Below are positions 13,501-24,155 of a stretch of 64,000 nucleotides of DNA, in pieces (positions within the stretch are counted from its first letter, which is position 1; each line of letters opens with the position of its first letter). A program made the translations under genes and the position numbers. Origin of the DNA: Cloeon dipterum. Its lineage: Eukaryota > Arthropoda > Insecta > Ephemeroptera > Baetidae. The stretch spans positions 32,166,844-32,230,843 of the forward strand of contig NC_088787.1 in NCBI RefSeq assembly GCF_949628265.1, given 5' to 3'. Below the pieces are notes generated by a model. The model was not told the origin of the DNA, ran no database searches, and worked only from the letters and a program-made list of their open reading frames with translations.

Positions 13501-16500
13501 GAATGAAAAGAGGACCCAACTGCAGCAGGTCGGTGCAAGTTTGAATTCGCCAAAAATATTAATCTCCGATTGACAGGTGTCAGATAAGCTGCAAACCCTA
13601 AATGACGACTTCGCGGCAATGTCCAAGAAGAAGAAGGACCTGGAGGATAATATAGACCTGTGCTCGCAGAAGCTGGAGCGGGCGGAAAAAATGATTGGAG
13701 GACTCGGCGGCGAGCGAAGCCGATGGAGCGAATTAGCAGCCTCCCTCGAGGGTCGTCTCGACAACGTCACTGGCGATGTTTTGCTCGCAGCAGCCACTGT
13801 CACTTACCTCGGCGGCCTCTCCGAGAAGCAGAGACAGGTTTAGAGAAATATTCGGAAATTTCCGCCAGATTTCTAAGGATTTGAAACACCCCTAATTTTT
13901 TAAGCCTCTCGCAACTTAAAACCCTTTCCTTTTTATTTACAATGAGCAGAAAATAACGATTTTTTAGTGCACCTAGAGTGAAATATTTCTTTTTAACGGC
14001 TTTTTACATGATGGGAATCTCTAGCTCCCAAATGTTTACAACTTAAAGGCAGCGTGTCTTGTTTTTTAGATAAAGTTTGTTCGCGTAACACGTGACACAC
14101 CTCATAAATTAAAATTATACATCAGTGGGAGTGGTAATTACTGCGCGAGCGAACAAGCGTTTCGCGTGCGCGTCGCTTTTTAATATGCAAAGGCGGTAGG
14201 CTTGTAAATAATGGATGAAGTGCTACGAATGAGCTCACGCGAGACACACTTTCAAGTTTAACGCAAGCGACGTTATATACTAGAACGCGCGAAGTGTTGC
14301 CTGACGCACGGGGTCGCGCTACTTGATCTAGAATTTCTGAGCATGCCTAGCCAACTTTTGAGTTACCCTTTGCAGGAGAAATTCACACGGAAAAAGTTAT
14401 TTGTGTGATTCCTGAACCCAATTCCGAGTTTTTTATTTTTATTAATTAAAATTTTTCAAATGGATGCACATTTCGGTTTGAATATATAATGTTGTGAAAG
14501 AAACGGTAATATATAGTTAAAAAAGCAATTTCAGGCCGTTCACGCATGACAAAATAGAAATATGAAAAGATTTGTTGGTGTTTGTAGGATATGACGGTAA
14601 AATGGAGCAACGAGTTGGACAGACTCGGCGTGCTCCACACAAAACCCTTTAGTTTGGCTGCCTGCCTTGGAGATTCGATCACAATCAGAGACTGGCAAAT
14701 GTCCGGCCTTCCCGAAGAGCTTTACTCCGTTGAAAGTGCTATTGTGACGACTAATTGTGATGCTCCTCCACTTTTAATTGATCCTCAAGGTTTCTTAAAA
14801 TAATACATACAAGTTTTGAAATGAACGCAAATTCATGCTTTATCCAGGAAAAGGATTGGCGTGGCTGAAGTCGACTCAGAACAACTGTATTTTAGCGAAT
14901 GCATCCCACCCGGAGTTCAATATGCAACTGGAGCGGGCCCTTCAAGAAGGTCATCCTCTAATCGTACAACTGCACGAAGCAAATATTCCTCCAGTCCTGA
15001 GTAAGGCAAATGAAAATAAATAAATACAAATTTAAAACCACAAATTTAATTTGTAAAAAGTGGATGCATCTTTAATTTCCACTTTTATAGCGGAAATAAG
15101 AGTAGGATTCCTTTTCCCCCTCTCGGAAGCCGCATTCAACACGCTTAATATTATGAATTTATGCTCTCCGCTATTTATGCTGCCGTATTTTTTCGATTTT
15201 TAGTTCTTCATTTACGAGCAACAATAAATTTTAAACTTATATTATACAAATTCAATTCCTAAATAGTCATAAAGGATATAAATACCTACCTGAAACATTG
15301 CAGATAATGTTGTGCAGCGAGCACCAAATGCCAAGGTGGCCCTGACAGAAACTCAGGTCCAAGTGAACGATGCGTTCAGGCTGTACCTGGTGCTGTCCTT
15401 CAGAGCAAGTCTGGCGTCAGACGACCTGGCGAAGGTCACTCTCGTTGACTTCGGCGTTCACGTGGAGGGACTGGAAAAGCAGCTGCTAGGATTGGTGGTG
15501 GGAATGGAGCAGCCCCCGCTGGAAGCAGCGCGAAACGAGTTGGCTGTGGAGGGGGCAGCAAACAAGCAACAGCTCCAGCAAATCGAGCAAAGGATTCTGC
15601 ATATGCTCTCTGATACCGAGACAAACATCCTCGAGGATGAAACTGGACTACAGGTTCTCACGGCTTCAAAGGTATACCTAATGACCTGAAAATTTAAATT
15701 AGATTAAAGATTTTTTACTTCATAGGGTTCTACGTGATTTTTTTTTTTAATTTGATGGCTTTTTATTTTGCATAAAATTTTGCTTTTTTTGCAATCAACA
15801 AGCAGCCTGGGTAATGACTTAAATATTGTTTTTGAAAAGATTAAAATTTGCAAACGGTGGCTGAATATTTTAAAATTTTATTTTATATTTTCCTTTTAAA
15901 AATTTCATCTATAGTCGACATGCATACAATTAAATAGTTTAGCACTAAAATTGCATTTTATAAAGGTATTAATTTTTTCATAAATTGTTTGATTATTTGT
16001 TCAGGCTCTCTCGGAAGAAATTTCAAGCAAACAACTGCTCTCTGCAAAAAGAGAGAAGGATATCGAGTCAGCGAGGACCGAGTACTTACCAGTGGCGAAG
16101 CACGCCACTCAACTGTACTTCTGCCTCGACGCGCTCGCCAAGCTGCATCCCTGGTATCAATTTTCCCTCGATTGGTTTGTCGAGGTCTACCAGGAGGTGA
16201 GATAAATCTGGCCATTTGCTATTTTCGTTTCAACTGCAATGTAAACGCAGCGACACGTTTTTGAAAAGAAAAAATCCCCTCGATAAGTCCTGCCTCTTAT
16301 AAGTGGCCGCGGCTTGAATGTCTTTTATGTGCTAACAGGCGTTGAAAGAAACACGACGTGAGGAAAACGCGAGTCTGACCGTTCGGCTGTCAACACTCAA
16401 ATCGAGCCTGACGAAAAAAATTTTCGACGCAGTGTCGCCGGGCCTGTTTGAGAGCGACAGACAAATTCTTGCTCTGCTTTTATGGGTTGCGCAACTGCGG

Positions 16501-18716
16501 GGAGACGTAATGATTTTGTTTACCGAAATTATACTAGTTGTAAAATTTTAATATGGTTAACAGGACAATTTCCCAGAGGCTGCGTGGCGATCGTTGCTAT
16601 CTGGAAGGCACTTGGAATGTATTCCTGGGTTGGTTTTAGTTGTAAATTAATTTATTAAATGACTTTTATGGAAATCATTAGGCTGGAAGATTACCACGCA
16701 GTTAGGGAAAAGGACCCGGAAAAATGGGTACAGTTTGAAAATATTTTGGAATGTGACGCAATTCCAGAGCCATTTTCATCTCTTGAAGGTCTCGATAGGC
16801 TCGCTTTAATAAGACTTTGCAGACCTCATGCAATGCTACCTGAAATCAGGGTAAAAATTTCTATTTTATTTTTGCTGCTTTTCCAAGCACGAAATTTGCA
16901 GCGTCTCGTTCTTTTGGAGCTGGGAAAAGGTTTCTCGCGTCCACCGGCTGCCGACGTGGAAGAGGCGGTGGCTTCTGCCGGAAACAAGAGACCATTGATC
17001 ATAGCTCTGGCGAATGAAATTGACCCTGTCAGGGCGGTGATCAAGGCCGCTGGAGATCGCGAATGTCAACTCATTGCACTCGGCGAGGGCCAAGAAAAGT
17101 TGGCGGAAGAAGCCATTTTCGCGGCCGCGGCGAACGGCCATTGGCTGATTTTGCACAACTGCCACCTGACTCCATCTGGATGGGAGAACACCCTTCAGAG
17201 GATGGCTGAGAAGGCGATGGTTTCCAGTCACGCTGACTTCAGGCTCGTAATCACCTTTGAAAATTCGGGGGTTAATCTTGGTCTTCTGCGTAAAGGTGCA
17301 AAACATTAAAAAAATCTTACTGTTTAATAGTTTAAATTTTTCAGGACTGAGGGTTGCTTCAGAACTTTCTAGTGGTCTCAGATCACGACTTCTACACTGC
17401 TTTGAAGACCCTGCGCAGTTAATGGCTCAAGAAAGTAAAGAGCGAAAAACACTTTTGTTCGCGCTGAGTTTTACGCACGCGGTTGCTCAGACGCGCGGTT
17501 TAGCACGAGGGAACAATTTTTGCGAGCAGGACCTCGACTTGAGCCAGGCAGTTTTGCAGGTCAGGGTGTATGGGTTTTTAGCATCTGAATTGTATTAAAT
17601 GGAATTTAAAGAATTTTGATGACTGGGGTATCAGCGGCTTGAATCAGGCAGTCAGCGAGTGCATTTTACGCGCCAGGACGTCTGACCCGGGAGAAATAGC
17701 TACACTGACGGCGATTGCGGACTATTACCTGGCGCCGGAAGTGTTCAATGACGAAGCGATTTGTTTGACGAGATTGAAAACCAATGACCTGGACTCTTTA
17801 GAGGAGGATCTTGCCCCGGAAACACTACATTTGTCTACAAGCGTGCGGAGGATCAAGGGCTTCCGTGATGCCGAGCGGGTACTTTTCCGTTTTGAAAATT
17901 TATGCATCCATCTTTTATTCTAAATTTGCTTGAAGGTAATAAAAAGCTTACAAACCATGTATGGCGCCGTAGAGCCTTCAAATGCAGCGCTAATAAATGA
18001 AAAACTTCCAATGCTGAAGAAGGAAAGCTTGGCGCATACTAAAGAAAAGCTTGTACTCGTTCAGGTATAATACAAAAATTTCATGTTAGGTTTTAAAAAT
18101 TAATGGAAGTTGTGTGCACTAGGAAATTTGTTTGTTGGAAAAGGACTTGCTGGAGGCAAAAGTAATTTCGCAGCATCTCAAAGAACGTCATGCATTTTTG
18201 AAAAAGTGGCTTGCTGGTGAATTTCCTCATTTCTGGCTAGGAGGGGTTGCAAGAGCGGCGACGGTTTTAAGGGCGCTTTCGCCGCCTCACACTGAAAAAT
18301 TGTGCCTAGTTGTGTCTTCTGAGCAAACTTCGCCATTGTTTATGGCAAGTATTTACATCGTTTCATCCTGGCGAAGAAGCTAATGACAAAGTTGTTTTAA
18401 AGGGCGTTGAGCTGGAAGGGGCGGCATTCCAAGACGGGCAGCTGCAAGAGTCGGAGCAGCAGCCGTCGGCGATTCTGCCTGCTCTTGCTCTTGTCAACAA
18501 GGTAAATTCAAAGTGAACACTTCACTACAATATAAAGCTCTGTTCTATTTACAATGCTCGTTACAGGCCTTGGAAATTGAGGGCGAGTTCGTCTTTGAAT
18601 GTCCCCTTTTTGAGAGCAGACACTCGAGGAGACTGATAGGCTTCGTTTTATTGCCTTCAAAACTGAGTCCTTCCCGCTGGAACTTGCGGGGTGTGGCGTG
18701 TTTTGCTAAGAAATGA
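1593..18716 (+). CDS. Divergent axonemal dynein heavy chain, DNAH3/7/12 type, degenerate AAA1
   Basis: Forty-eight exons give about 3,759 aa, somewhat shorter than the ~4,000 aa usual for single-headed inner-arm dyneins. Order: divergent proline/lysine-rich N-terminus; tail; linker (~715-1180, with INEEEALLNW and GLCTRHWEQ); AAA1 (P-loop GDPAVGKTE ~1298); AAA2 (GDTLTGKT ~1565; VLDGP); AAA3 (GPRGCGKT ~1901; YVDGL); AAA4 (GEPGSGRT); stalk and microtubule-binding domain (~2470-2829, with AMKNPPPGVKLV and SGSGKMIEDFW); AAA5, AAA6 and a shortened C-terminus. The AAA1 Walker B position reads CLKNVEH where active dyneins have CFDEFNR, and AAA4 has LLLRET where FTDTQ is usual. Exons: 1593-1620, 1714-1892, 2100-2385, 2729-3122, 3175-3370, 3901-4496, 4551-4713, 4774-5079, 5134-5278, 5343-5554, 5879-6147, 6203-6311, 6363-6625, 6686-7085, 7139-7446, 7619-7787, 7841-8115, 8180-8375, 8431-8664, 8727-8856, 8918-9081, 9138-9416, 9476-9590, 9647-9846, 9905-10297, 10363-10796, 10850-11027, 11243-11476, 11539-11778, 11840-11997, 12062-12440, 12879-13264, 13321-13528, 13577-13837, 14588-14789, 14848-15000, 15304-15671, 16005-16196, 16339-16506, 16564-16628, 16682-16850, 16902-17295, 17345-17559, 17612-17878, 17936-18064, 18123-18344, 18403-18501, 18567-18716. 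The start at 1593 is chosen because that exon joins in frame to exon 2. The intron after 18344 has a GC donor. Family assignment is sure; loss of AAA1 hydrolysis is inference from the missing acidic residues. Confidence 0.93.
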
Positions 18717-18777
18717 GGAATGGTTTGCAATTCAAAAAGCCAAAATTTTATTCTTTCTTTGTGTAAATATTCTTAAC

Positions 18778-18783
18778 AATAAA
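18778..18783 (+). terminator. Polyadenylation signal of the dynein gene
   Basis: AATAAA lies 62 bp after the dynein stop codon. It is the first canonical signal downstream and fits a very short 3' UTR. Confidence 0.6.
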
Positions 18784-19018
18784 ATTGTTTCCTAAACATC
18801 TATAGCGAAGATCATGAATCACGATTCTTGCATCATGAGTGTCTGTGTACAAATTATTACCGCTAACGTCGCAACTGGTTTAACCGAATTTTCAACTCAA
18901 TTACATTTTTGTGCCTAGCGTAATTGACAACAACGACAACGAAAAAGAAAATGAGATGCAAAAAAATCTGGTGTTGAGAAAAATGGAAGCTAAATATCCG
19001 GTGTTAATATAAACATTT

Positions 19019-19024
19019 TTTATT
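19019..19024 (-). terminator. Polyadenylation signal of Lcch3
   Basis: AATAAA on the minus strand (TTTATT on the plus), about 180 bp beyond the Lcch3 stop. The dynein and Lcch3 transcripts therefore converge, with about 240 bp between their signals. Confidence 0.5.
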
Positions 19025-19201
19025 GTATAATCTGCGTTTCCGCAAGTGTAGCCAAAAAGCCCGAAACTCTTCTAACGCTCGTCGGACCAGTGAACATAAT
19101 TTTTTTCCAGATTACTCGCTATGATGAAACACACAGGGGCAATATACTCCTAGAAAGAACACGTGTGGGTTAGGGGTGCGTCGAGGGCGTGGACAGGGGG
19201 T

Positions 19202-22200
19202 TCAGAAGACGTAGAAGATCCAGTAGACGGCGTTGAAGAGGAGGAAGGAGACAGGGAAGATAACCCTCGAGTACTTGTCTATCACATTCACGTCCTTGAT
19301 CTTGGGTATGGAGGAGCGGATCGCGGAGGCGCCCCTGCGCAGCGTCTGCATGACGCGCGGGCGTTTGTTGCCCGGCGGGCCCCTGGTGGTCCCTCGGTGA
19401 ATGCGGAAACTGGGTGGGAAGCGACCAGAGTCGGTGGCCTCGGCGCCCAAACGAGATCCGTGACGGTGACGCAGTGATGGAATTGGAGACAACCGCAAGT
19501 CCTTTAACACATAATTTAATGGTGCATTATTATCATTTGATTTACATTTTTAAAGCATAGTGCATTATATAGGATTGATTTGTTAAAAATGCAAATGACA
19601 CCAACTTGTTAATTATTTTTTTCTATATGAGGTTGGTTAAAATGTCAACATTCGACACTCGAGGTTGGTTGTTCCATATGGGAAAACCAAATTATAATTA
19701 AAACAGACGTCATACTCGTTGCTTTAAAAATCCCTCCTTTAATTTTTAATTTCGAAACTTAAAAAGAGAAGTTTTTATAGCAACCAGGATAAAGTCCGTT
19801 TTAATTTTTTCTATCATTCTGAGCCAGAAAAAATAATAAACCATAAATTAACTGTACATGTTTTAAATTGTTAATATACTCAAAATTTTACTTAGTAGGT
19901 TTTGATTATAATAGCGGCTTTTTTAGGAGCAGCGAGAGAAATCCCGTTTAATTGATCATTTTTGCAATAATTTTCTAGTCACCAATTCTTGCATTATTTT
20001 CTTTATCATTTGATTTATTTTACTAATGTAGCTCCAGAATAAATGAGTATGTCAACACAGATAATTTAGAGGCCTTAAAAATCTAGCTTATCCTCATGAA
20101 ATGCACTAATTAGCAAATTAGGTACCATTTATCTATTCTGATGGGTACGCCCTGATAGCGATCAACTCCGCGAAATCTTGCGTCCTATTTAAACACGAAC
20201 GAGTTCATAGGCTAACTGGCCTAAATTTGTTGCATTTTGTATTGAATTGCTGAGAATAAATGCTTACTGAAACCCCATGCATTGCTTTATAAACTAATAA
20301 TCTCTTGCAGAGTATATTCAATTTTGCTTATTTTTTTAAAAATAATGGTTTTTACTGTGAACCATTTAGGAAACGATAAATAATTTTGAAATATGACCTA
20401 AAAATTTTAAATGTAAGCGTCTGTGGTTTTAAATAGAAAATATTTTGTATAAAATCAATGGAAATTTTTATTCTATCGCATTTTACTCATCTTTACTTTT
20501 TTAGGGAATTGATAATAATGCAGAAACCCCCATAGTAAGGGGTGTTGACCATCCCTGCTGATATTTGAACTGACGCGTAAATTATACCCAACACATTTTC
20601 TTATATCTCCAATTAAAATAATAAAAAAAAAGAATTGACGAAACACACACCTGCAGCTCAATAATCTCCTCGGGAGCAAAAGCGTCAGATGGCGGCGTGG
20701 TGTGGGGCTTTGGGGGCGGCTGCTTTTCCTGCTCCTTGCTCTTCTTGGTCTTCTTCTTGGCACGGGCGCCCCAGTAAGTGTAGTTGACAGCGGCGTACTC
20801 GAGCAGCGCGGCGAACACAAATACGAAGCACATGACCAAGTAGATGTCGATCGCCTTAACATACGAAATGCGCGGCAAACTGCTGCGCACACCTGTGCTG
20901 ATTGTCGTCATTGTCAGCACGGTGGTGATTCCTGCGAAAAGAATTTGGTCCGGTTCAGTAAAATAAATCGAGAGCAAAAAAAAACGTCGATCGGCACGTA
21001 CCCAGCGCCACTCTGGCGGAGGTGGCCTCGTGGTTGATCCAAAACGAGACCCACGAGAGCATGACGATAAGAATCGACGGCAGGTACGTCTGGAAGACGA
21101 AATAGCCGATGTTCCGCTGCAGTTTGAACGAGAGCGACAGCCGCTGGTAGATGCCGGTGGCCAGCTTCTCCTTGCGGTCGTTGGTCTCGTAGCCGATTAT
21201 GGTGAACTGCGGCAGCTCGGCTTCCTCCACACCCGATACGGGCGTCTCTTTCCAGTACATCACAACGTCCAGCACTGTGTAGCCATCTGATGAGAATAAA
21301 ATGGTTTAAATTTAGACTACCACAGCTGCCTCTGATCTGATTAAACATCATGTGAAGAGAAAATATATGTATTAAAATGAACAGAGCATCGAGGACAAAA
21401 TTTAATAGAATTTTTAATAATAAAAAACCTAACTTTGCTGGAAAATTCATATTGTCACATAAAAACTTGGTATTTTGTACGTCATGCAACGCAACTCACA
21501 GCTCTCAATTTCAACCGTGCAATTCTGGTTGTCAAGGGGGTAGTAGTGGAGGTCCATCATGCAGGCGAGCGTCGTTGTGAAACGCATGCCGTACGTGATG
21601 CTGCCGTCGCCGTTGAGCCGCACCAATTTATTGCGCTCGGTCACGTCGTGCAAAAAGCTGCAGGCAAAAAGATTTGTTGAGAATATCTCGATATTAAAGC
21701 GCTCCCCGTCTGGGCTTGCCTATTTTTGTCGTTGGCAAAAAACGTGTCCGGCACCCAAATTTTCTCTGCGAAGTCGCCAGACAGCGTGAGTATCTCTTCT
21801 TCGTTGCTGAAAGCTAGGCGTTCGTCTTTCCAGTACTGATTCAGGTACATTGTGATTGTGTAGTCCTGGAAACGCATTGTGTGAATGAAATAAAAATGCA
21901 ATCGTTTGTCAACGTGGAAGCGTTCGCTCGCAAGTTGTAAAGCAAGCGGACATGTTAAGCCAGAAACCCAACAAGTTTCTCTCAATTTGCTTTCATCGTG
22001 CGCAAAACAAACTGCCCTCTTTGTAGCCACTTCTTGAGCGGCCAAGTTTGCTAATTGATTTTTATATCGCTACGAGATCATCGTTCTTCTCACAACATTT
22101 TGAGCGAATAGTTTTAAGAGAGGCTCCCTCCACCTGGTCGCGCGCGATGTGATGTGTTTCGGAAGCTCAGTGGGCTGGAGACGGAGCGAAAGTGTGCCAA

Positions 22201-23598
22201 ACTCGTCTCCAAAGAGCAGCTGCACAATTCCCCCTCTATCATCGCGTACCCCTCTGCCCGCGCGGAGGTCGATTTATGCAACCAGCGCAACTCGCGTGTG
22301 AGACAAAAAGCCTAACTTTAAAATTTGCAGGCGCGCTTGCATGCTGGAGACTGCAGCAGCTATACATCATTTTTCATTCTGAATAAGCTGGCCTATTTTT
22401 ATACACAGCAACCGCCTCGGTGGAAACAAATTGCATTCTTGGAGGAAATATAAGCGCATGACATTTTATGCAATGCTCATTATTTTCATGCTTGCTGACT
22501 CCTGATTTGTTTAACACGTCGCGTGTTCAAGGAGTCTGCGGCGCCGAGTTAAAATTTTGCACGGTCTTTTTACTAACCATGTTGACCTCGGAGATGGAGT
22601 CGAAGCTAGCGATGGTCAGGTCCATGCCCACGTAGAGAGGGTCTCCTGAGAAGCAGAGAGAACACAATCAATAGCTGAGAGAGGGTAGAGACGGGGCAGA
22701 AAAGGGGTGGCGGGCCAATCGATCGCAACCTAATTTGCGGCGAGCCTCTTACATATATGAAGCTCTCACTTTCGCGCCACTTGCGTAATTTAAAAACCAT
22801 AAAAAGAAGCAACGGAACAAATCAGCGTTTGTTGGCGGCATCGTTTGCTGCTGCTGCTGATAACGAGTCAGCCCTTCGTCGAGGTTGAAATGACACACGA
22901 GTTTGCGAGAGCGGCGGTCGATAACGGCGTCTTTTCTGCCTCTCGTTACTGACTGACTGACACACATAAACAGCGCCAAAATTCCAAAAATTGCACGGTT
23001 TCGCGACGATTCAGGATTTTTGCGGTCGCTGACAAAGCCAGGGTGCGATCAATAGCAGGCTGGTGTAGTCGAGAGAGTGATCAGCGGCGCGGAAAGTGCC
23101 TGCAAATCCCCGCCAATCTGCAAATTGCACGCCGCCCGAGTGGAAAATCCGAACAAAGTGGGAAGAGTGCGCTGGGCACACAGCGGAAAAGCGAACGCCG
23201 CCGCTGTTGTGGGCCAACGAACGATCGGAAATTTAATCCGACGCCGGCTCTCCGATTCCGTCGGTCCTGTTTTTTATTCTATTTGTGTGATTAACGCCGA
23301 GGCAAAAAAAAAATCAACCATTGTTCTATTGTTTCAATTCCTATTCGGAGGCTCTTCATAGAAGAACTCACTGAACAAAAACAAATTTGTTTGTTTTGTT
23401 TCGCTCACCTCCGAAATTCGGCCTGAGCCTGATGTCATAGCCCTCGAGCAGCCGCGAGATGGTCTGCGTGACATTGGAGAGGCGCTCGCTGGAGGTGGCA
23501 GCGCTGTCCCTGCAACAGTGAGAGGGTCAGTGGGGTCAGGGGGCGGCGGAGGGTCGGTACCTGGCCAGGACGGCCAGCAGCAGCAGCAGAGGCAGCAT
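19202..23598 (-). CDS. Lcch3: Lcch3: beta-like GABA-gated chloride channel subunit
   Basis: Cys-loop receptor subunit of about 458 aa in eight exons: 23561-23598 (signal peptide, [12 protein letters not shown]), 23409-23509, 22578-22645, 21720-21865, 21500-21657, 21002-21286, 20651-20931 and 19202-19501. Visible hallmarks are the Cys-loop [17 protein letters not shown]1 with [19 protein letters not shown], pore helix TM2 ([20 protein letters not shown]), TM3, a basic intracellular loop and TM4 at the extreme C-terminus. The match to insect Lcch3 is near word-for-word across the channel domain. The protein is expected at the neuronal plasma membrane and is known to co-assemble with GRD or RDL. 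The first intron is only about 50 bp. The intron after 21720 starts GCAAGC and must be GC-AG to keep the invariant DKNSFLHDV junction. A head-to-head neighbour encodes a second GABA-receptor subunit. Confidence 0.95.
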
Positions 23599-24155
23599 CC
23601 GCTCGGCGCGGCCTCCGCTCCGAGACTGGCGGCGGCGGGCGGGCGGGGAGGAGGCCGGCGACGGAGGGAGCGGCGCACGCGCCGCCTGGCCGCCTGCCAG
23701 CGCGCCTCGAATTAGCCGCAAGGGTCCCCGGGGCCCCGAGCGCGGGCCCTCGTTTGCGGCCCAATCGACAACGGCGAGTTTCTACATAATTCATAGAGTG
23801 CGTGCGTACGCGACGCTCGCCGCGGCCGGGCCGTTAAAAAGTTGGCCTACGAGCAAAGTTACGGCGCGGCAGTGACGCCGACCACCTGCGGAAATGACAC
23901 CCTGTCGAGGGCCAACTTTTGATTGGGTCGTGAATTTTTGATCACGACCCAACGGCCGATGAGCCAGCCGCGGTCGGTGGCAAAGTTTTGACGAGCGTTT
24001 CGCACCTGCCGAGAGGAATTAAGACGTTGAGGGGTGTGGGGAGGGGGAGTCGCCGCGGACCGTGGGAGGGAGGGGGCGCGTGGCGGCGGCGGCCGCTGCG
24101 GCCAGAGGCGAGCGCGCGAGCGACGAGGCAAGTGGGTGGGCCTTGGGGGCCGGCG
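23599..24155. promoter_or_regulatory. GC-rich bidirectional promoter between Lcch3 and the CG8916-type gene
   Basis: The two receptor genes start 557 bp apart on opposite strands, and this spacer is markedly GC- and CpG-rich compared with the flanks. No TATA box is evident. The layout implies shared or divergently used control of both receptor subunits. Exact transcription starts cannot be read from the sequence. Confidence 0.55.

Noticed and set aside
14030-14340. CpG-richer patch in a 750-bp dynein intron, first read as an internal promoter
   Set aside because: No TATA, initiator or following exon start. Nothing beyond base composition supports it.
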